From Stutzerimonas stutzeri (lineage in GTDB: Bacteria > Pseudomonadota > Gammaproteobacteria > Enterobacterales > Pasteurellaceae): a DNA stretch of 64,000 bases. Position 1 is the first letter of the stretch. Each line of letters starts with the position of its first letter. Both the position numbers and the translations under genes were made by a program. A model generated the notes under the pieces. It searched no databases. It saw only the letters and a program-made list of their open reading frames with translations, and was not told the origin of the DNA. The DNA is taken from contig CABDVE010000001.1 of assembly GCA_901420285.1 (NCBI GenBank), positions 248,001-312,000 of the forward strand, written 5' to 3'. Shown one piece after another: positions 52,270 to 63,686 of the stretch.

Positions 52270-54708
52270 TTAGAATCGGATTTCTATAGATGCCGAGAAA
52301 TTACGGCCCGGTGCATAGAAACGTTCTAAGCCTTGGTTGCCATAGCGATAATCTACCGTATTAATCGTGCTGCGGTAGTTAATGCCGCGTAAGCTGTCCC
52401 AAGTATGGTATTTTTTATCAAAGAGGTTATATACACCGGCACGCAACGTCACATTTTTAACCGGACGGTAGTAACCAAACATATCAAAGACCCAATAGGA
52501 TTTATTTAACCAACGGTATTCTCGGTGTGTTACTACTTCATCCCATCGTTCGCAAAGATCAGTGAACCAGTTATTTTGCGTACATACGCTGTCTCTTTCG
52601 GTAATTTTTGCGTCGCCGCCTTTTTTACCCCGTTGATAAGTTAAGCGGGAAAAGATCCCCCATTTTTCATTCGGTTCCTCATAATCCAAACCAAAAACTA
52701 ACTTAAGCGGTTGAATAGAAAGCAGGCTGTCATTGTTTGAGAGCTTACCCTTGGCGTAACCAATCGCACCGGACAATTTAAACCCTTCCGGCAACGGTGT
52801 GACTTCATTTAAGTTCAAACTGCCTTTGACTTCCAAACCATAAATACGGGCGCTGTCTAAATTAACCATTTGTTGGAATGGTGCAGGGCTCCATTTATGG
52901 CAGTAAAGGCCATCATAAAGATCTGAACATTGAGGGTTGAAATACATATCGGTGGTTTCTTGTTCAAATAAGAAATTGCGATATTTGGTGTAATACACAT
53001 TGGCATCCAGTGTACCGAGATCATGCTTAGCCTGTGTATATAAAGTGTGGCTGATACTGCGTTCTGCTTTTAAATTTGGATTCGCTTTCCAGTTACCGGC
53101 CGGATTATCATAAGTGAAAAAGACTTCCGTTGCGGTCGGCACACGATAACCTGTGCCTAATTGATAGCCGACTTTCCAAGTCGGGTTAACCTGTGCATCA
53201 AGCCCGATAAAGCCATTCCAGTTAACAAAAGTCGTGTCTTTCGGTTTGTTCCGCTCTTCCGCCCGCAAACAAGCCGGTGTACAAGGAACACCGTCATCAT
53301 AAGGCTGCGGTTTTAATTTTTCATGATCGTAACGAACACCGATAAATGACGAAAAAACCTCATTCCAAAACGTATCATTTTTTAAACTAAAGCCGTATTG
53401 AGCAGTTTTTACCGGACGCTGAATCGTATAAATACGCTCGCTACTCACCGAACCGTTTGGATTTAATACTTTATCATTATTGATATTTTTAAAATCACGT
53501 TGCGCAATATAGGTTCTAAACGACAATAGATGTTCCCCGCCAATCAAGGTAAACGGCTGCGAATCAATTCTTAATGTCGCCCGTTTATATTCGGTTTTCA
53601 TGTTGCGGTTATCCACATTAAACAACGAGCCTTTCACATAATTAGGGTTGCGCCATGAACCGATATTTTCATAATCTCCTTTATAATTTATCGCGCCGTT
53701 TTCAATTTTTTGATAGTCAAAATCGGTACGAACTAAACCGATGACAGGATTATTCTCCGCTTTCCATTCATAGAACAGATTACCGTTAAAGCGTCTTTCA
53801 TAATCATCCGCCTCACGCCAACTAGTATTCATCGCATAAGAATATTCCCAAGTATAACGCTTTCCACGTTGGCCATTAACGGAAACACCCACTTTATGCT
53901 GCGGATTAATTTTCCAGGTTAATTTGGCTAAATAGCTGTGGTTTCGATGATTGGACGGATCTGGATGAATACGCGCTTCACCGATCTCGGCACGTCTGGC
54001 AATATCATAAGCGGAATCCCATCTGTTTCTAGGACGAAGCGTAATATCGCCACCTGCACTTTTAAATTCATGTCCACGACGATGGGAATACATTAACACC
54101 ACATCAAAATGTTCATTTGTTGCGCCAATGCCCGCCGTATTTACCCATTCACGATTTTTACCGGCGTAACCAGAACGTAACAAACCGCCTACTGAATTTC
54201 CCGGGAAAACTAAATCTTCTGCGTTCATCGTGCGATAATTCACGCCGCCACCCAAATAACCGCTCCCCATATTGACGGAATCGGAACCTTTGACAATATC
54301 AATGCTTTTCACCATTTCAGAATCAATACTCAAACGGGAATTATTGAAATTGCCGTAACGGGCATACAATGAATTTTCCTCAAAATCCGGTAACGATACG
54401 CCATCGACACTAATACCGACGCGATTGCCTTCCACACCACGCATGGAAAACCCTTTTAAACGGCGACCGTTATCCGCAATACCGACATCTGTCGTGTATT
54501 TCACCAGGTCTCTTGTGTCCCTGATCAGTTCTCGTTGAATATCCCGATTGGTTTTCCGAACGACGGAAGGTTTATCATTTTCCGGCGCAGAAGATTCAAC
54601 TTTGATTTCATTTAATTGATCTTCAGCCCACGCTAAATTTACACTTGACAAACCCGTAGTTATAGCCAATAGGCTGTAGGCTGTACCCAGTAGTTTATTT
54701 TGTTTCAT
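52270..54708 (-). CDS. TonB-dependent haemoglobin/transferrin-type receptor
   Basis: An 812-residue outer-membrane receptor with signal peptide (ending LAWA), TonB box region LNEIKVESSA and a plug containing FSMRGVEGNRVGISVDGVSL and IVKGSDSVNMGSGYLGGG. The C-terminal barrel ends in SIEIRF, with a conserved pattern GRNFSASIEIRF. It fits the haemoglobin/transferrin/lactoferrin receptor family, likely an HmbR/HgbA-type haem source receptor. No poly-CCAA repeat is present, unlike phase-variable hgp genes. A Fur-like A+T box lies upstream. Confidence 0.88.
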   Translation of the reverse strand: MKQNKLLGTAYSLLAITTGLSSVNLAWAEDQLNEIKVESSAPENDKPSVVRKTNRDIQRELIRDTRDLVKYTTDVGIADNGRRLKGFSMRGVEGNRVGISVDGVSLPDFEENSLYARYGNFNNSRLSIDSEMVKSIDIVKGSDSVNMGSGYLGGGVNYRTMNAEDLVFPGNSVGGLLRSGYAGKNREWVNTAGIGATNEHFDVVLMYSHRRGHEFKSAGGDITLRPRNRWDSAYDIARRAEIGEARIHPDPSNHRNHSYLAKLTWKINPQHKVGVSVNGQRGKRYTWEYSYAMNTSWREADDYERRFNGNLFYEWKAENNPVIGLVRTDFDYQKIENGAINYKGDYENIGSWRNPNYVKGSLFNVDNRNMKTEYKRATLRIDSQPFTLIGGEHLLSFRTYIAQRDFKNINNDKVLNPNGSVSSERIYTIQRPVKTAQYGFSLKNDTFWNEVFSSFIGVRYDHEKLKPQPYDDGVPCTPACLRAEERNKPKDTTFVNWNGFIGLDAQVNPTWKVGYQLGTGYRVPTATEVFFTYDNPAGNWKANPNLKAERSISHTLYTQAKHDLGTLDANVYYTKYRNFLFEQETTDMYFNPQCSDLYDGLYCHKWSPAPFQQMVNLDSARIYGLEVKGSLNLNEVTPLPEGFKLSGAIGYAKGKLSNNDSLLSIQPLKLVFGLDYEEPNEKWGIFSRLTYQRGKKGGDAKITERDSVCTQNNWFTDLCERWDEVVTHREYRWLNKSYWVFDMFGYYRPVKNVTLRAGVYNLFDKKYHTWDSLRGINYRSTINTVDYRYGNQGLERFYAPGRNFSASIEIRF

Positions 54709-54770
54709 TACGACTTTCCTTAGATTAATTAAGCGGGCGAATTATAAAAAATTAATTTATATTAGAATAG

Positions 54771-54791
54771 ATATAATTGAGAATTATTTTT
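54771..54791 (-). promoter_or_regulatory. Possible Fur box upstream of the TonB receptor
   Basis: AAATAATTCTCAATTAT on the minus strand resembles the Fur palindrome of repeated ATAAT units, about 65 bases before the receptor start. The fit is loose and the region is very A+T rich. Confidence 0.35.
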
Positions 54792-54817
54792 ATTTTGTGA
54801 TTTTTATCAAAAAAAAG

Positions 54818-54857
54818 ACCTCACTTTAGCTACCTAATTAGGGGTAAAGTGCGGTCA
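54818..54857 (-). terminator. Terminator downstream of the HigA-like gene
   Basis: GACCGCACTTTA (minus strand) pairs with TAAAGTGAGGTC and T8 follows. One arm is an exact uptake word. Confidence 0.85.
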
Positions 54858-54876
54858 TTTCTTACCATTATTTTTA

Positions 54877-55152
54877 CTAAGCAAATAATGGCGAAATGGA
54901 AAAATGTTGGTTCTGTTCAACTTGCCATAAATCGTAATTATTTTGCATATTCAACCACAAATTTGGTGTTGTATTCGTTAATAACCGGCTAAAACGTAAT
55001 GCCATTTCAGGTGTGATTGCCGCTTTTCCATTTAAAATACGAGAAAGCGTTACACGACTTACACCTAAACGTTTTGCCACATCTGTGATTTTATAGCCTT
55101 CAAGATATTCTTTTAATAATAAACCCGGATGCGGTGGATTGTGCATTCTCAT
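54877..55152 (-). CDS. HigA-like XRE antitoxin, no toxin partner visible
   Basis: A 91-residue XRE helix-turn-helix protein ([20 protein letters not shown] and [16 protein letters not shown]) of the HigA/VapI antitoxin type. AGGAGG lies five bases before ATG. A HigB toxin gene normally lies just upstream, but only 76 bases separate this start from the gyrB stop, with the gyrB terminator inside. So it is an orphan, or it regulates another gene. In H. influenzae a related pair sits next to a haemoglobin receptor gene. Confidence 0.85.
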   Translation of the reverse strand: MRMHNPPHPGLLLKEYLEGYKITDVAKRLGVSRVTLSRILNGKAAITPEMALRFSRLLTNTTPNLWLNMQNNYDLWQVEQNQHFSISPLFA

Positions 55153-55170
55153 TTCATCCTCCTAATGATA

Positions 55171-55205
55171 AAAAGCCGCACTTCGTTTTATAGCCCAAAG
55201 TGCGG
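55171..55205 (-). terminator. Terminator downstream of gyrB
   Basis: ACCGCACTTTGGG (minus strand) pairs with the following AAGTGCGGC and a T5 run follows. One arm is an exact uptake word. Confidence 0.85.
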
Positions 55206-55228
55206 TGATTTCTTACCAAATTTTCAGA

Positions 55229-57700
<2,472 letters not shown>

Positions 57701-57759
57701 TCAGCGCGGTGGCGACGGAATAAAAGCTAAGTAATATTCAGAGGCTTACTGAACTCTCT

Positions 57760-57801
57760 AAATAGCACCGCATTGAAAGCGGCTCCAATGCGGTGCTATT
57801 T
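57760..57801. repeat. AATAGCACCGCATTG repeat hairpin between gnd and gyrB
   Basis: Perfect 16-base arms (57760-57775, 57786-57801) with a ten-base loop. Confidence 0.9.
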
Positions 57802-57841
57802 AGGGTGTTCGATAAAGCGGAAATTATGCATAATTTTGAAA

Positions 57842-57873
57842 AAAAACGACCGCACCTTAGCAAAAGTGCGGTC
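57842..57873 (-). terminator. Terminator of gnd
   Basis: GACCGCAC (minus) pairs with GTGCGGTC and T8 follows. One arm is an exact uptake word. Confidence 0.87.
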
Positions 57874-57895
57874 CATTTACAGCGTGTTTTACAAA

Positions 57896-59350
57896 TTACA
57901 CATCATACGTGGTAGATGCGGTGTTGCCGCCGCGACCCGTCCAGTTGGTGTGGAAGAATTCACCGCGTGGTTTGTCGGTACGTTCGTAAGTGTGCGCGCC
58001 GAAGTAGTCACGTTGCGCTTGCAACAGATTTGCCGGCAAGCGGGCGGAAGTGTAACCGTCTAAGAAGGTAATCGCAGACGCCATACATGGCATTGGAATA
58101 CCCACTTGAATGGATCTCGCCACCACTTTGCGCCATTCGCCCATGGCGTTTTCTAAAATGCCTTTGAAGTAGCTGTCAGAACCTAAGAAGATTAAATCCG
58201 GGTTCGCTTCGTACGCATCGCGAATGTTGCCTAAGAAGCGGCTGCGAATAATACAGCCTTCGCGCCATAACAAGGCAGTGTTGCCGTAGTTGATGTTCCA
58301 GTTGAAGTTTTCAGACGCTTCACGAATCAACATAAAGCCTTGTGCGTAAGAAATGATTTTTGACGCCAACAAGGCTTTGCGCACGGCCTCAATCCAGACA
58401 TTTTTATCGCCTTCCACTTTGCCAATGATTTTGCCGAATAATTGGCTTGCGGCAACACGTTGATCTTTAAAAGCTGATACGCAACGGGCGAACACGGATT
58501 CGGTGATTAAGGTCAACGGAATACCGAAATCAAGGGCATTGATCCCCGTCCATTTACCTGTGCCTTTTTGTCCTGCAGTGTCTAAAATTTTATCCACTAA
58601 GCGGTTACCGTGTTCATCTTTATAGCCAAGAATATCGGCGGTGATGTCGATTAAGTAGCTGTCTAATTCGGTGTTGCGCCATGCTTTGAAAGTGGCTTCC
58701 AATTCATCATCAGACAAGCCCACGCCTTCTTTTAAGAATTGGTAGGCTTCGCAAATTAATTGCATATCGCCGTATTCGATGCCGTTATGTACCATTTTTA
58801 CGAAATGGCCCGCGCCATCTTTGCCCACCCAGTCACAGCACGCTTCGCCTTTGTCGGTTTTGGCGGAAATCGCTTGTAATACCGGTTTCACGAATGGCCA
58901 CGCTTCTTCGTTACCGCCCGGCATAATGGATGGTCCGTGGCGTGCGCCCTCTTCACCACCGGAAACGCCGGTGCCGATAAAGCGAATGCCTTTTTCACGC
59001 AACGCCGCTACACGACGGTTAGTGTCCGGATAGTTTGAGTTACCGCCATCAATAATGATGTCGCCTTCTTCTAAGTGTGGGAGTAATGCATCAATGAATT
59101 GATCCACCACCTCACCCGCGCGCACCATTAACATCACTTTGCGCGGTTTTTCTAATTTGCTCGCCAAATCTTCCAAAGAATAAGCGCCGATAATATTGGT
59201 GCCTTTTGCCGGACCTTGTAAAAACTCATCCACTTTGGATGTGGTACGGTTATACGCCACCACTTTAAACCCGTGGTCGTTCATATTTAAAATGAGGTTC
59301 TGCCCCATCACGGCTAAGCCGATAACACCGATGTCGCCTTTTACTGACAT
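57896..59350 (-). CDS. gnd: 6-phosphogluconate dehydrogenase
   Basis: A 484-residue NADP-dependent enzyme of the oxidative pentose phosphate pathway. The Rossmann motif is IGLAVMGQNLILNM at the start, and KMVHNGIEYGDMQLICEAY contains the catalytic lysine. Long C-terminal helical domain, as in the classical dimeric type. It is monocistronic and separate from the other oxidative branch genes (pgl-zwf) by 3.5 kb in this window. Confidence 0.97.
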   Translation of the reverse strand: MSVKGDIGVIGLAVMGQNLILNMNDHGFKVVAYNRTTSKVDEFLQGPAKGTNIIGAYSLEDLASKLEKPRKVMLMVRAGEVVDQFIDALLPHLEEGDIIIDGGNSNYPDTNRRVAALREKGIRFIGTGVSGGEEGARHGPSIMPGGNEEAWPFVKPVLQAISAKTDKGEACCDWVGKDGAGHFVKMVHNGIEYGDMQLICEAYQFLKEGVGLSDDELEATFKAWRNTELDSYLIDITADILGYKDEHGNRLVDKILDTAGQKGTGKWTGINALDFGIPLTLITESVFARCVSAFKDQRVAASQLFGKIIGKVEGDKNVWIEAVRKALLASKIISYAQGFMLIREASENFNWNINYGNTALLWREGCIIRSRFLGNIRDAYEANPDLIFLGSDSYFKGILENAMGEWRKVVARSIQVGIPMPCMASAITFLDGYTSARLPANLLQAQRDYFGAHTYERTDKPRGEFFHTNWTGRGGNTASTTYDV

Positions 59351-59471
59351 TGTTTTCTCCTGTTTGTAAGGTACAAGTTGTTGTACCGATTTGAATACTT
59401 TGGTGCAATAAGTTGCACCACATGACTACACGCAAAAAGTGCGGTCGTTTTTTCAATTGTTTTTTATTGAT

Positions 59472-59546
59472 GCTAGCGCGCGTCTCCCGGCGCGTGCCTT
59501 ACAAATTTAATAAGTTATCAGCACGCGTCGGGAGACGTGCGCTATC
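59472..59546. repeat. REP-type inverted repeat, copy 4
   Basis: GCGCGCGTCTCCCGGCGCGT and complement, ending GTGCGCTATC. It is 42 kb from the RAYT-linked copies and slightly diverged (two changes). It marks the left end of the accessory segment. Confidence 0.85.
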
Positions 59547-59552
59547 TAAGGG

Positions 59553-60272
59553 TTAAAAGGAAAATTTAATTTTTTTATCTTCCGTTTCATATTTATCGTC
59601 ATTCAAAGATCTGTATTCTAATTTTATATTCAGTCTTCCATTCCTAACCATATTTTCAAAAGAAGATCTACATTCAGTATAAATACCTTGATATATTTTT
59701 TGATACATATCACTATCGGAATATTTCTTTTCTATATTATAACTAATACTCTTTACTATATTAGAATTAATATATTGTGTTGGATAACTAATTAAAGCCA
59801 AATCTTCGCCATCTTTAATTGATGATTCTAAAATTGGAATATAATCGAAAGAAAAAAATAATCCACAGGCATTACCTTTATTCAACCCGATTTTTTTAAA
59901 ATATTCTCTAAATACATCAGAGTTATCCCAAATTTGATTAAATGTTTCCGAATAAATCTTCAGTTCAGGTAAAAAAGTATCCCAAATATTATAATCTATA
60001 TCCTTTAAATAAATCTTACTATCAGCTTTTATATAACCTCCAGTAATTATTGCTGGTCCTTTTCCTGTATTACGTATAACCAACCCAAAATGCCCATCGT
60101 TATAACTAACCCTTGATGCTCCAATTTCAAGAAAAGGACGAAGATTAATTTCTCTATTTTTATTTTCAATACAATATGTAATACCCCAAGAAATAAAAGC
60201 ACAAATAACACCAGTACTAAGAGTTGATAAGAATTCCTTACTGCAAAAAATATTTTTTATAGTTTTTAACAT
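59553..60272 (-). CDS. Hypothetical A+T-rich membrane-anchored protein
   Basis: About 239 residues; I do not recognise it. One hydrophobic segment (FLSTLSTGVICAFISWGITY) lies near the N-terminus and the rest is soluble and probably beta-rich (RPFLEIGASRVSYNDGHFG, LVIRNTGKGPAIITGGYI). Codon use is visibly more A+T-rich than in its neighbours. GAGGG lies eight bases before the ATG at 60272; a GTG five codons upstream is less likely. It lies between REP sequences and next to VapD, which suggests horizontal acquisition. Confidence 0.7.
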   Translation of the reverse strand: MLKTIKNIFCSKEFLSTLSTGVICAFISWGITYCIENKNREINLRPFLEIGASRVSYNDGHFGLVIRNTGKGPAIITGGYIKADSKIYLKDIDYNIWDTFLPELKIYSETFNQIWDNSDVFREYFKKIGLNKGNACGLFFSFDYIPILESSIKDGEDLALISYPTQYINSNIVKSISYNIEKKYSDSDMYQKIYQGIYTECRSSFENMVRNGRLNIKLEYRSLNDDKYETEDKKIKFSF

Positions 60273-60309
60273 TTTATGTTCCCTCACAGTGGCACACGTT
60301 AAGAAACAT

Positions 60310-60353
60310 GCGCTATCAGAAATCCATCTTCTTGCTACGCAAAAGTGCGGTCA
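60310..60353. repeat. Direct repeat flanking vapD, left copy
   Basis: A 44-base segment starting GCGCTATCAG and ending AAAAGTGCGGTCA. It matches 60854-60897 at 40 of 44 positions. GCGCTATC is the outer end of the REP element. Confidence 0.85.
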
Positions 60354-60374
60354 AAATATGCGTTAAATTTTATA

Positions 60375-60833
60375 CTATTTCTCATACTTATCTTGTGACA
60401 CACTGTTTTCTTGTATTTGTTGCAATGAAAATTGGCGTTTTCCCACAATCTCTTCCACCTTATTCGCAGACAAACCTGCTTGTAATAATTCTTGGCGCAA
60501 GCCATCAAGCGAACGTTGAAATGCTTCACGCGCACGTTGTACCCCATCCACAATAAATTGCGCATTAAAATCATCTTTTAATTCATAGAATTGAATATTG
60601 GAGGCGCAATGATAAAACCATTCAAAGCGTGCGGCGACCTCTTGCAATGCCAATGTGCCATGGGCTTGTTTAATGCCAATATCACTTAAATACACCGTAC
60701 CTTGAATATTCGTAAAACCGTGTTTCTTTAAAATACGTTGAATATCCGCATAAGCATTACGCCAGCTTGGATTGTGATAATTTCTTTCCAAACAGTGCGT
60801 ATCCATATCAAAAACGATTAATGTACGATCCAT
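60375..60833 (-). CDS. VapD-like endoribonuclease
   Basis: A 152-residue protein with a VapD domain (about 1-100; LIVFDMDTHCLERNYHNPSW, then GFTNIQGTVYLSD). VapD proteins have a Cas2-like fold and are ribonuclease toxins in Haemophilus and Helicobacter. It is longer than H. influenzae VapD (about 91 residues), with a C-terminal helical extension (100-152). A VapX antitoxin is not visible upstream. It is flanked by 44-base direct repeats derived from REP ends, so the gene and flank may move together. Confidence 0.8.
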   Translation of the reverse strand: MDRTLIVFDMDTHCLERNYHNPSWRNAYADIQRILKKHGFTNIQGTVYLSDIGIKQAHGTLALQEVAARFEWFYHCASNIQFYELKDDFNAQFIVDGVQRAREAFQRSLDGLRQELLQAGLSANKVEEIVGKRQFSLQQIQENSVSQDKYEK

Positions 60834-60853
60834 TTTTTACCCTCATGAAGCGT

Positions 60854-60897
60854 GCGCTATCAGTAATCCATCTTCTTGCGACGAAAAAGTGCGGCCA
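60854..60897. repeat. Direct repeat flanking vapD, right copy
   Basis: Starts GCGCTATCAG, ends AAAAGTGCGGCCA, 40 of 44 bases identical to the left copy. Confidence 0.85.
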
Positions 60898-60913
60898 CTT
60901 TTCAAAACGTTTT

Positions 60914-61306
60914 TTAACTCTTCGTCCATGCACTCATGTGCTGTGTAAATCCAATATGCGGATAGTAATCCACCGCTTGTGGGGCGGATAAAAGTACAAT
61001 TTTGGCTTGTGGATGTAACGCCTGTTTGGTGTGTTCGATTAACTGCACGCCGATACCTTGTTTTTGATATTGTTCGTCCACCGCCAAATCAGACAAATAA
61101 CAACAATAGGCAAAATCCGTCACCGAACGGGCGGCACCCACCAATAACTCGCCATCCCAAGCTGTCACCAATAAATCGGCATGGTGTAACATCGCTGCCA
61201 CACGTTTTTTATCTTCTAATGGACGACGTGCGCCTAAAGTAGTTTTATTGAGCAGTTCAATAAATTGTTCAACTGAAATGGGAACGTTGGTTTTGTATTC
61301 GATCAT
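60914..61306 (-). CDS. GNAT-family acetyltransferase
   Basis: A 130-residue GNAT protein. The acetyl-CoA motif is in AVDEQYQKQGIGVQLIEH. The overall pattern (YKTNVPISVEQFIELLNKTT, then SAPQAVDYYPHIGF near the C-terminus) is common in small GNATs with unknown targets. It follows the right-hand direct repeat and is probably not part of the vapD element. Confidence 0.8.
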   Translation of the reverse strand: MIEYKTNVPISVEQFIELLNKTTLGARRPLEDKKRVAAMLHHADLLVTAWDGELLVGAARSVTDFAYCCYLSDLAVDEQYQKQGIGVQLIEHTKQALHPQAKIVLLSAPQAVDYYPHIGFTQHMSAWTKS

Positions 61307-61346
61307 ATTGTGAAACTCGCTATGTCTGATATGCCATCCGTTATAG

Positions 61347-61501
61347 CAATTTTGTTGCCGATCTATCTACATACCACTCCGTTACGCCATTTTTCGCGTA
61401 AATTTTTGCTGGCGAATACGGAGGATCTTCTGCCGGAGTGGTTTAGATTTCTTTTAAGATTTCTGCTTTGCCTTCATATATTATCAAGTAGCTAATGCGT
61501 T
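61347..61501 (-). pseudogene. Fragment of a second pgl 3' end
   Basis: On the minus strand it reads RISYLI, then EGKAEILKEI, a stop, TTPAEDPPY, and AKIYAKNGVTEWYVD. This matches the last 50 residues of the Pgl encoded at 62896, with several substitutions and an in-frame stop after LKEI. It lies just past the MFS transporter stop, so that gene is bracketed by pgl ends. Confidence 0.85.
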
Positions 61502-61524
61502 TTTCCCGTTCTCAACGGCAATTA

Positions 61525-62832
61525 TTACACCCGTTTAATTTCTACGTAAGATTTCTTAAATGCTAACGCAACAGTGGCAATTAACATCACACCCGCTACG
61601 GCAATATAAAGTGACTGTTTTTCCCAGCCCGCATCAAGCAACATTCCCGCGACAGTTGGGGCAAGAACCGAACCTGCACGCCCCGCACCGATTGCCCAGC
61701 CTACTCCGGTATTACGAATATCGGCATCATAAGTTGCCGGATTAATGGTGTAAAGGCCGCTGATACAACCGTTGATTAATGCTCCAACAACTACGCCGAG
61801 CACCATTGCAACAGCTAAATTATGGCTGAGCAAAATAAACAGTACAATCGCCAGCGCAGATTTAACGGTAAATAAAATCAATACGTTACGTGCTGCCCAG
61901 CGACTTGCGATCAAACCGTAAAGTAATGAGCCCGCCGCACCGCCAAGGGAAATCATCATACCCACATTAATGCTTTCCTCTACCGTCATCCCCGCTTCTT
62001 TTAACAATGCCGGTGTCCACGAACTGATAAAATAAAAACAGAACATAATGGCAAAAAACGACAGCCATAAAAGTAGGGTAGAGCGAAGATATTTGGAGCC
62101 AAACAATGCACTAATCGGTAGTTTATTTTGATTTTCCGCTCGTTTGGCTACCAATTCCCATTCACCACCAAAGCCGAGTTTTTGAGCGATTCGATTTAAG
62201 CGTACGCGTGCATTTTGCGGCTGTTTGGCATTTAAATAATCAATAGATTCCGGCAACCAAAGCCATAAAATAATAAAAACCAATGCGGTCATCAGTGCGC
62301 CGGCAAAATAAACGGCATGCCAAGAATAAGTAGCTTGTAAAGATTTCGCCATCATCCCGCCGATCATTGCGCCGATTCCGAAACCTGCGGCATATACGCT
62401 AATCGCAAAACTACGCCATTTTTTAGAAGAATATTCGCTAGTGATAACATTGGTTCCCACCAAAATACCGCCTACACCTAAGCCTGTCATGACACGGGAA
62501 AAAGCCAACATTTCCGCATTGACTGAAAATCCTGAAACAGTTAAACCGATGGCGGAAAATGCAACCGAGAGTAAAAGAATCGGACGGCGACCAAACTTGT
62601 CGGCAAGTGGTGCTAATACCATTGAGCCAACAACCATACCGATTAAACCGGCGCTCACCAACATCCCAAACTCAGTTTTGCTCAAGCCGAAATCTTTGCT
62701 GATATTGGTCGCGGTAAACGCAATAGCCAACACGTCAAAACCGTCTAAAAAATTCATGACGGCCGCCATTAAAACAATCGCCCATTGGTAAATACCCATC
62801 GGGCTTTGATCGATTTTTTCTCTTAAATTCAT
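61525..62832 (-). CDS. MFS transporter, aromatic acid:H+ symporter type
   Basis: A 435-residue MFS protein with twelve predicted helices. The first helix carries NFLDGFDVLAIAFTA (DGxD motif of the AAHS family) and loop 2-3 has LADKFGRRPIL. Members move benzoate, 4-hydroxybenzoate and related acids; exact substrate unknown. The gene sits between intact pgl and a degraded copy of the pgl 3' end, which suggests that it was inserted with a piece of pgl. Confidence 0.82.
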   Translation of the reverse strand: MNLREKIDQSPMGIYQWAIVLMAAVMNFLDGFDVLAIAFTATNISKDFGLSKTEFGMLVSAGLIGMVVGSMVLAPLADKFGRRPILLLSVAFSAIGLTVSGFSVNAEMLAFSRVMTGLGVGGILVGTNVITSEYSSKKWRSFAISVYAAGFGIGAMIGGMMAKSLQATYSWHAVYFAGALMTALVFIILWLWLPESIDYLNAKQPQNARVRLNRIAQKLGFGGEWELVAKRAENQNKLPISALFGSKYLRSTLLLWLSFFAIMFCFYFISSWTPALLKEAGMTVEESINVGMMISLGGAAGSLLYGLIASRWAARNVLILFTVKSALAIVLFILLSHNLAVAMVLGVVVGALINGCISGLYTINPATYDADIRNTGVGWAIGAGRAGSVLAPTVAGMLLDAGWEKQSLYIAVAGVMLIATVALAFKKSYVEIKRV

Positions 62833-62895
62833 TTAATTATGTTCTCTCTTAAAATCATATTTATGCGTTTTATTCTCGGGCAAAGCAATTATCAT

Positions 62896-63597
62896 CTACG
62901 CTAACAATTTTGCCGCCACTTTATCCAAATACCACTCCGTCACACCATTTTTCGCGTAAATTTTCGCGGCCGGATACGGCAGGTCTCGTGCCGGGGTGGT
63001 TTGAATTTCTTTTAAGATTTCCGCTTTGCCTTCGCCGGTCACCAAATAAGTAATGCGTTTGGCTTTTTCAATTAATTTTGCGGTTTTGGAAATGCGGAGC
63101 TGTCCGCTTTCGGGATGTTTGGCAATTACCGCAAGATTTTCATCATCAAAATCGGTTTGATGCGGGAACAGGGACGCGGTATGTCCGTCTGTGCCCATAC
63201 CGAGAATAATCCAATCAAAAACGCCGTCAGGAATGACCGCACTTAATTCCTCTTCAAAGCGTCTAAGCTCTAAGTGCGGTTCATTTTCGCCACGAATTCG
63301 GTGAATGTTTTCAGCAGGAATTTGAATGTGATCGAACAACAATTTTTGCACTTCGCCGTAATTACTTTCCGGATCGGATGGTGGCACCATGCGATCATCG
63401 CCCCACCAGAAATGGAGGTTTTTCCAGTTAATGGCTTCCGCATAAGGAGTTTGCGTTAAAGTTCTAAACAATAATTTCGGGGTGGAACCACCGGAAAGGG
63501 AAATATGCACGGGATGGTTTATTTGACTGTAAATCACAAATTCTTGTGCGATTTTTTCTACCGCACTTTGCGCAGTCGGGAAGGTAATATAGTTCAT
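62896..63597 (-). CDS. pgl: 6-phosphogluconolactonase
   Basis: A 233-residue lactonase of the SOL/DevB type. Conserved patterns are HISLSGGSTPKLLF and IILGMGTDGHTASLFP. It hydrolyses 6-phosphogluconolactone between zwf and gnd. The gene follows zwf, with a 90-base gap that holds an inverted repeat. Two canonical uptake words lie inside (63237, 63273). Confidence 0.95.
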   Translation of the reverse strand: MNYITFPTAQSAVEKIAQEFVIYSQINHPVHISLSGGSTPKLLFRTLTQTPYAEAINWKNLHFWWGDDRMVPPSDPESNYGEVQKLLFDHIQIPAENIHRIRGENEPHLELRRFEEELSAVIPDGVFDWIILGMGTDGHTASLFPHQTDFDDENLAVIAKHPESGQLRISKTAKLIEKAKRITYLVTGEGKAEILKEIQTTPARDLPYPAAKIYAKNGVTEWYLDKVAAKLLA

Positions 63598-63610
63598 TGT
63601 TTTTCCGTAG

Positions 63611-63672
63611 AGTAGGCTTTAGCCCACCCTTTTATTTTGTTAGAGGAACGGTGGGCTAAAGCCCACCCTACA
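63611..63672. repeat. Inverted repeat between zwf and pgl
   Basis: GTAGGCTTTAGCCCACC and GGTGGGCTAAAGCCCACCC arms with a 25-base spacer; imperfect. It is unlike the REP and CAATGCGGT families. Confidence 0.75.
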
Positions 63673-63686
63673 TGAGATTGACTAAA

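Noticed and set aside
52270-54708. Phase-variable haemoglobin receptor with CCAA repeats
   Set aside because: No tetranucleotide tract is present in the 5' region.
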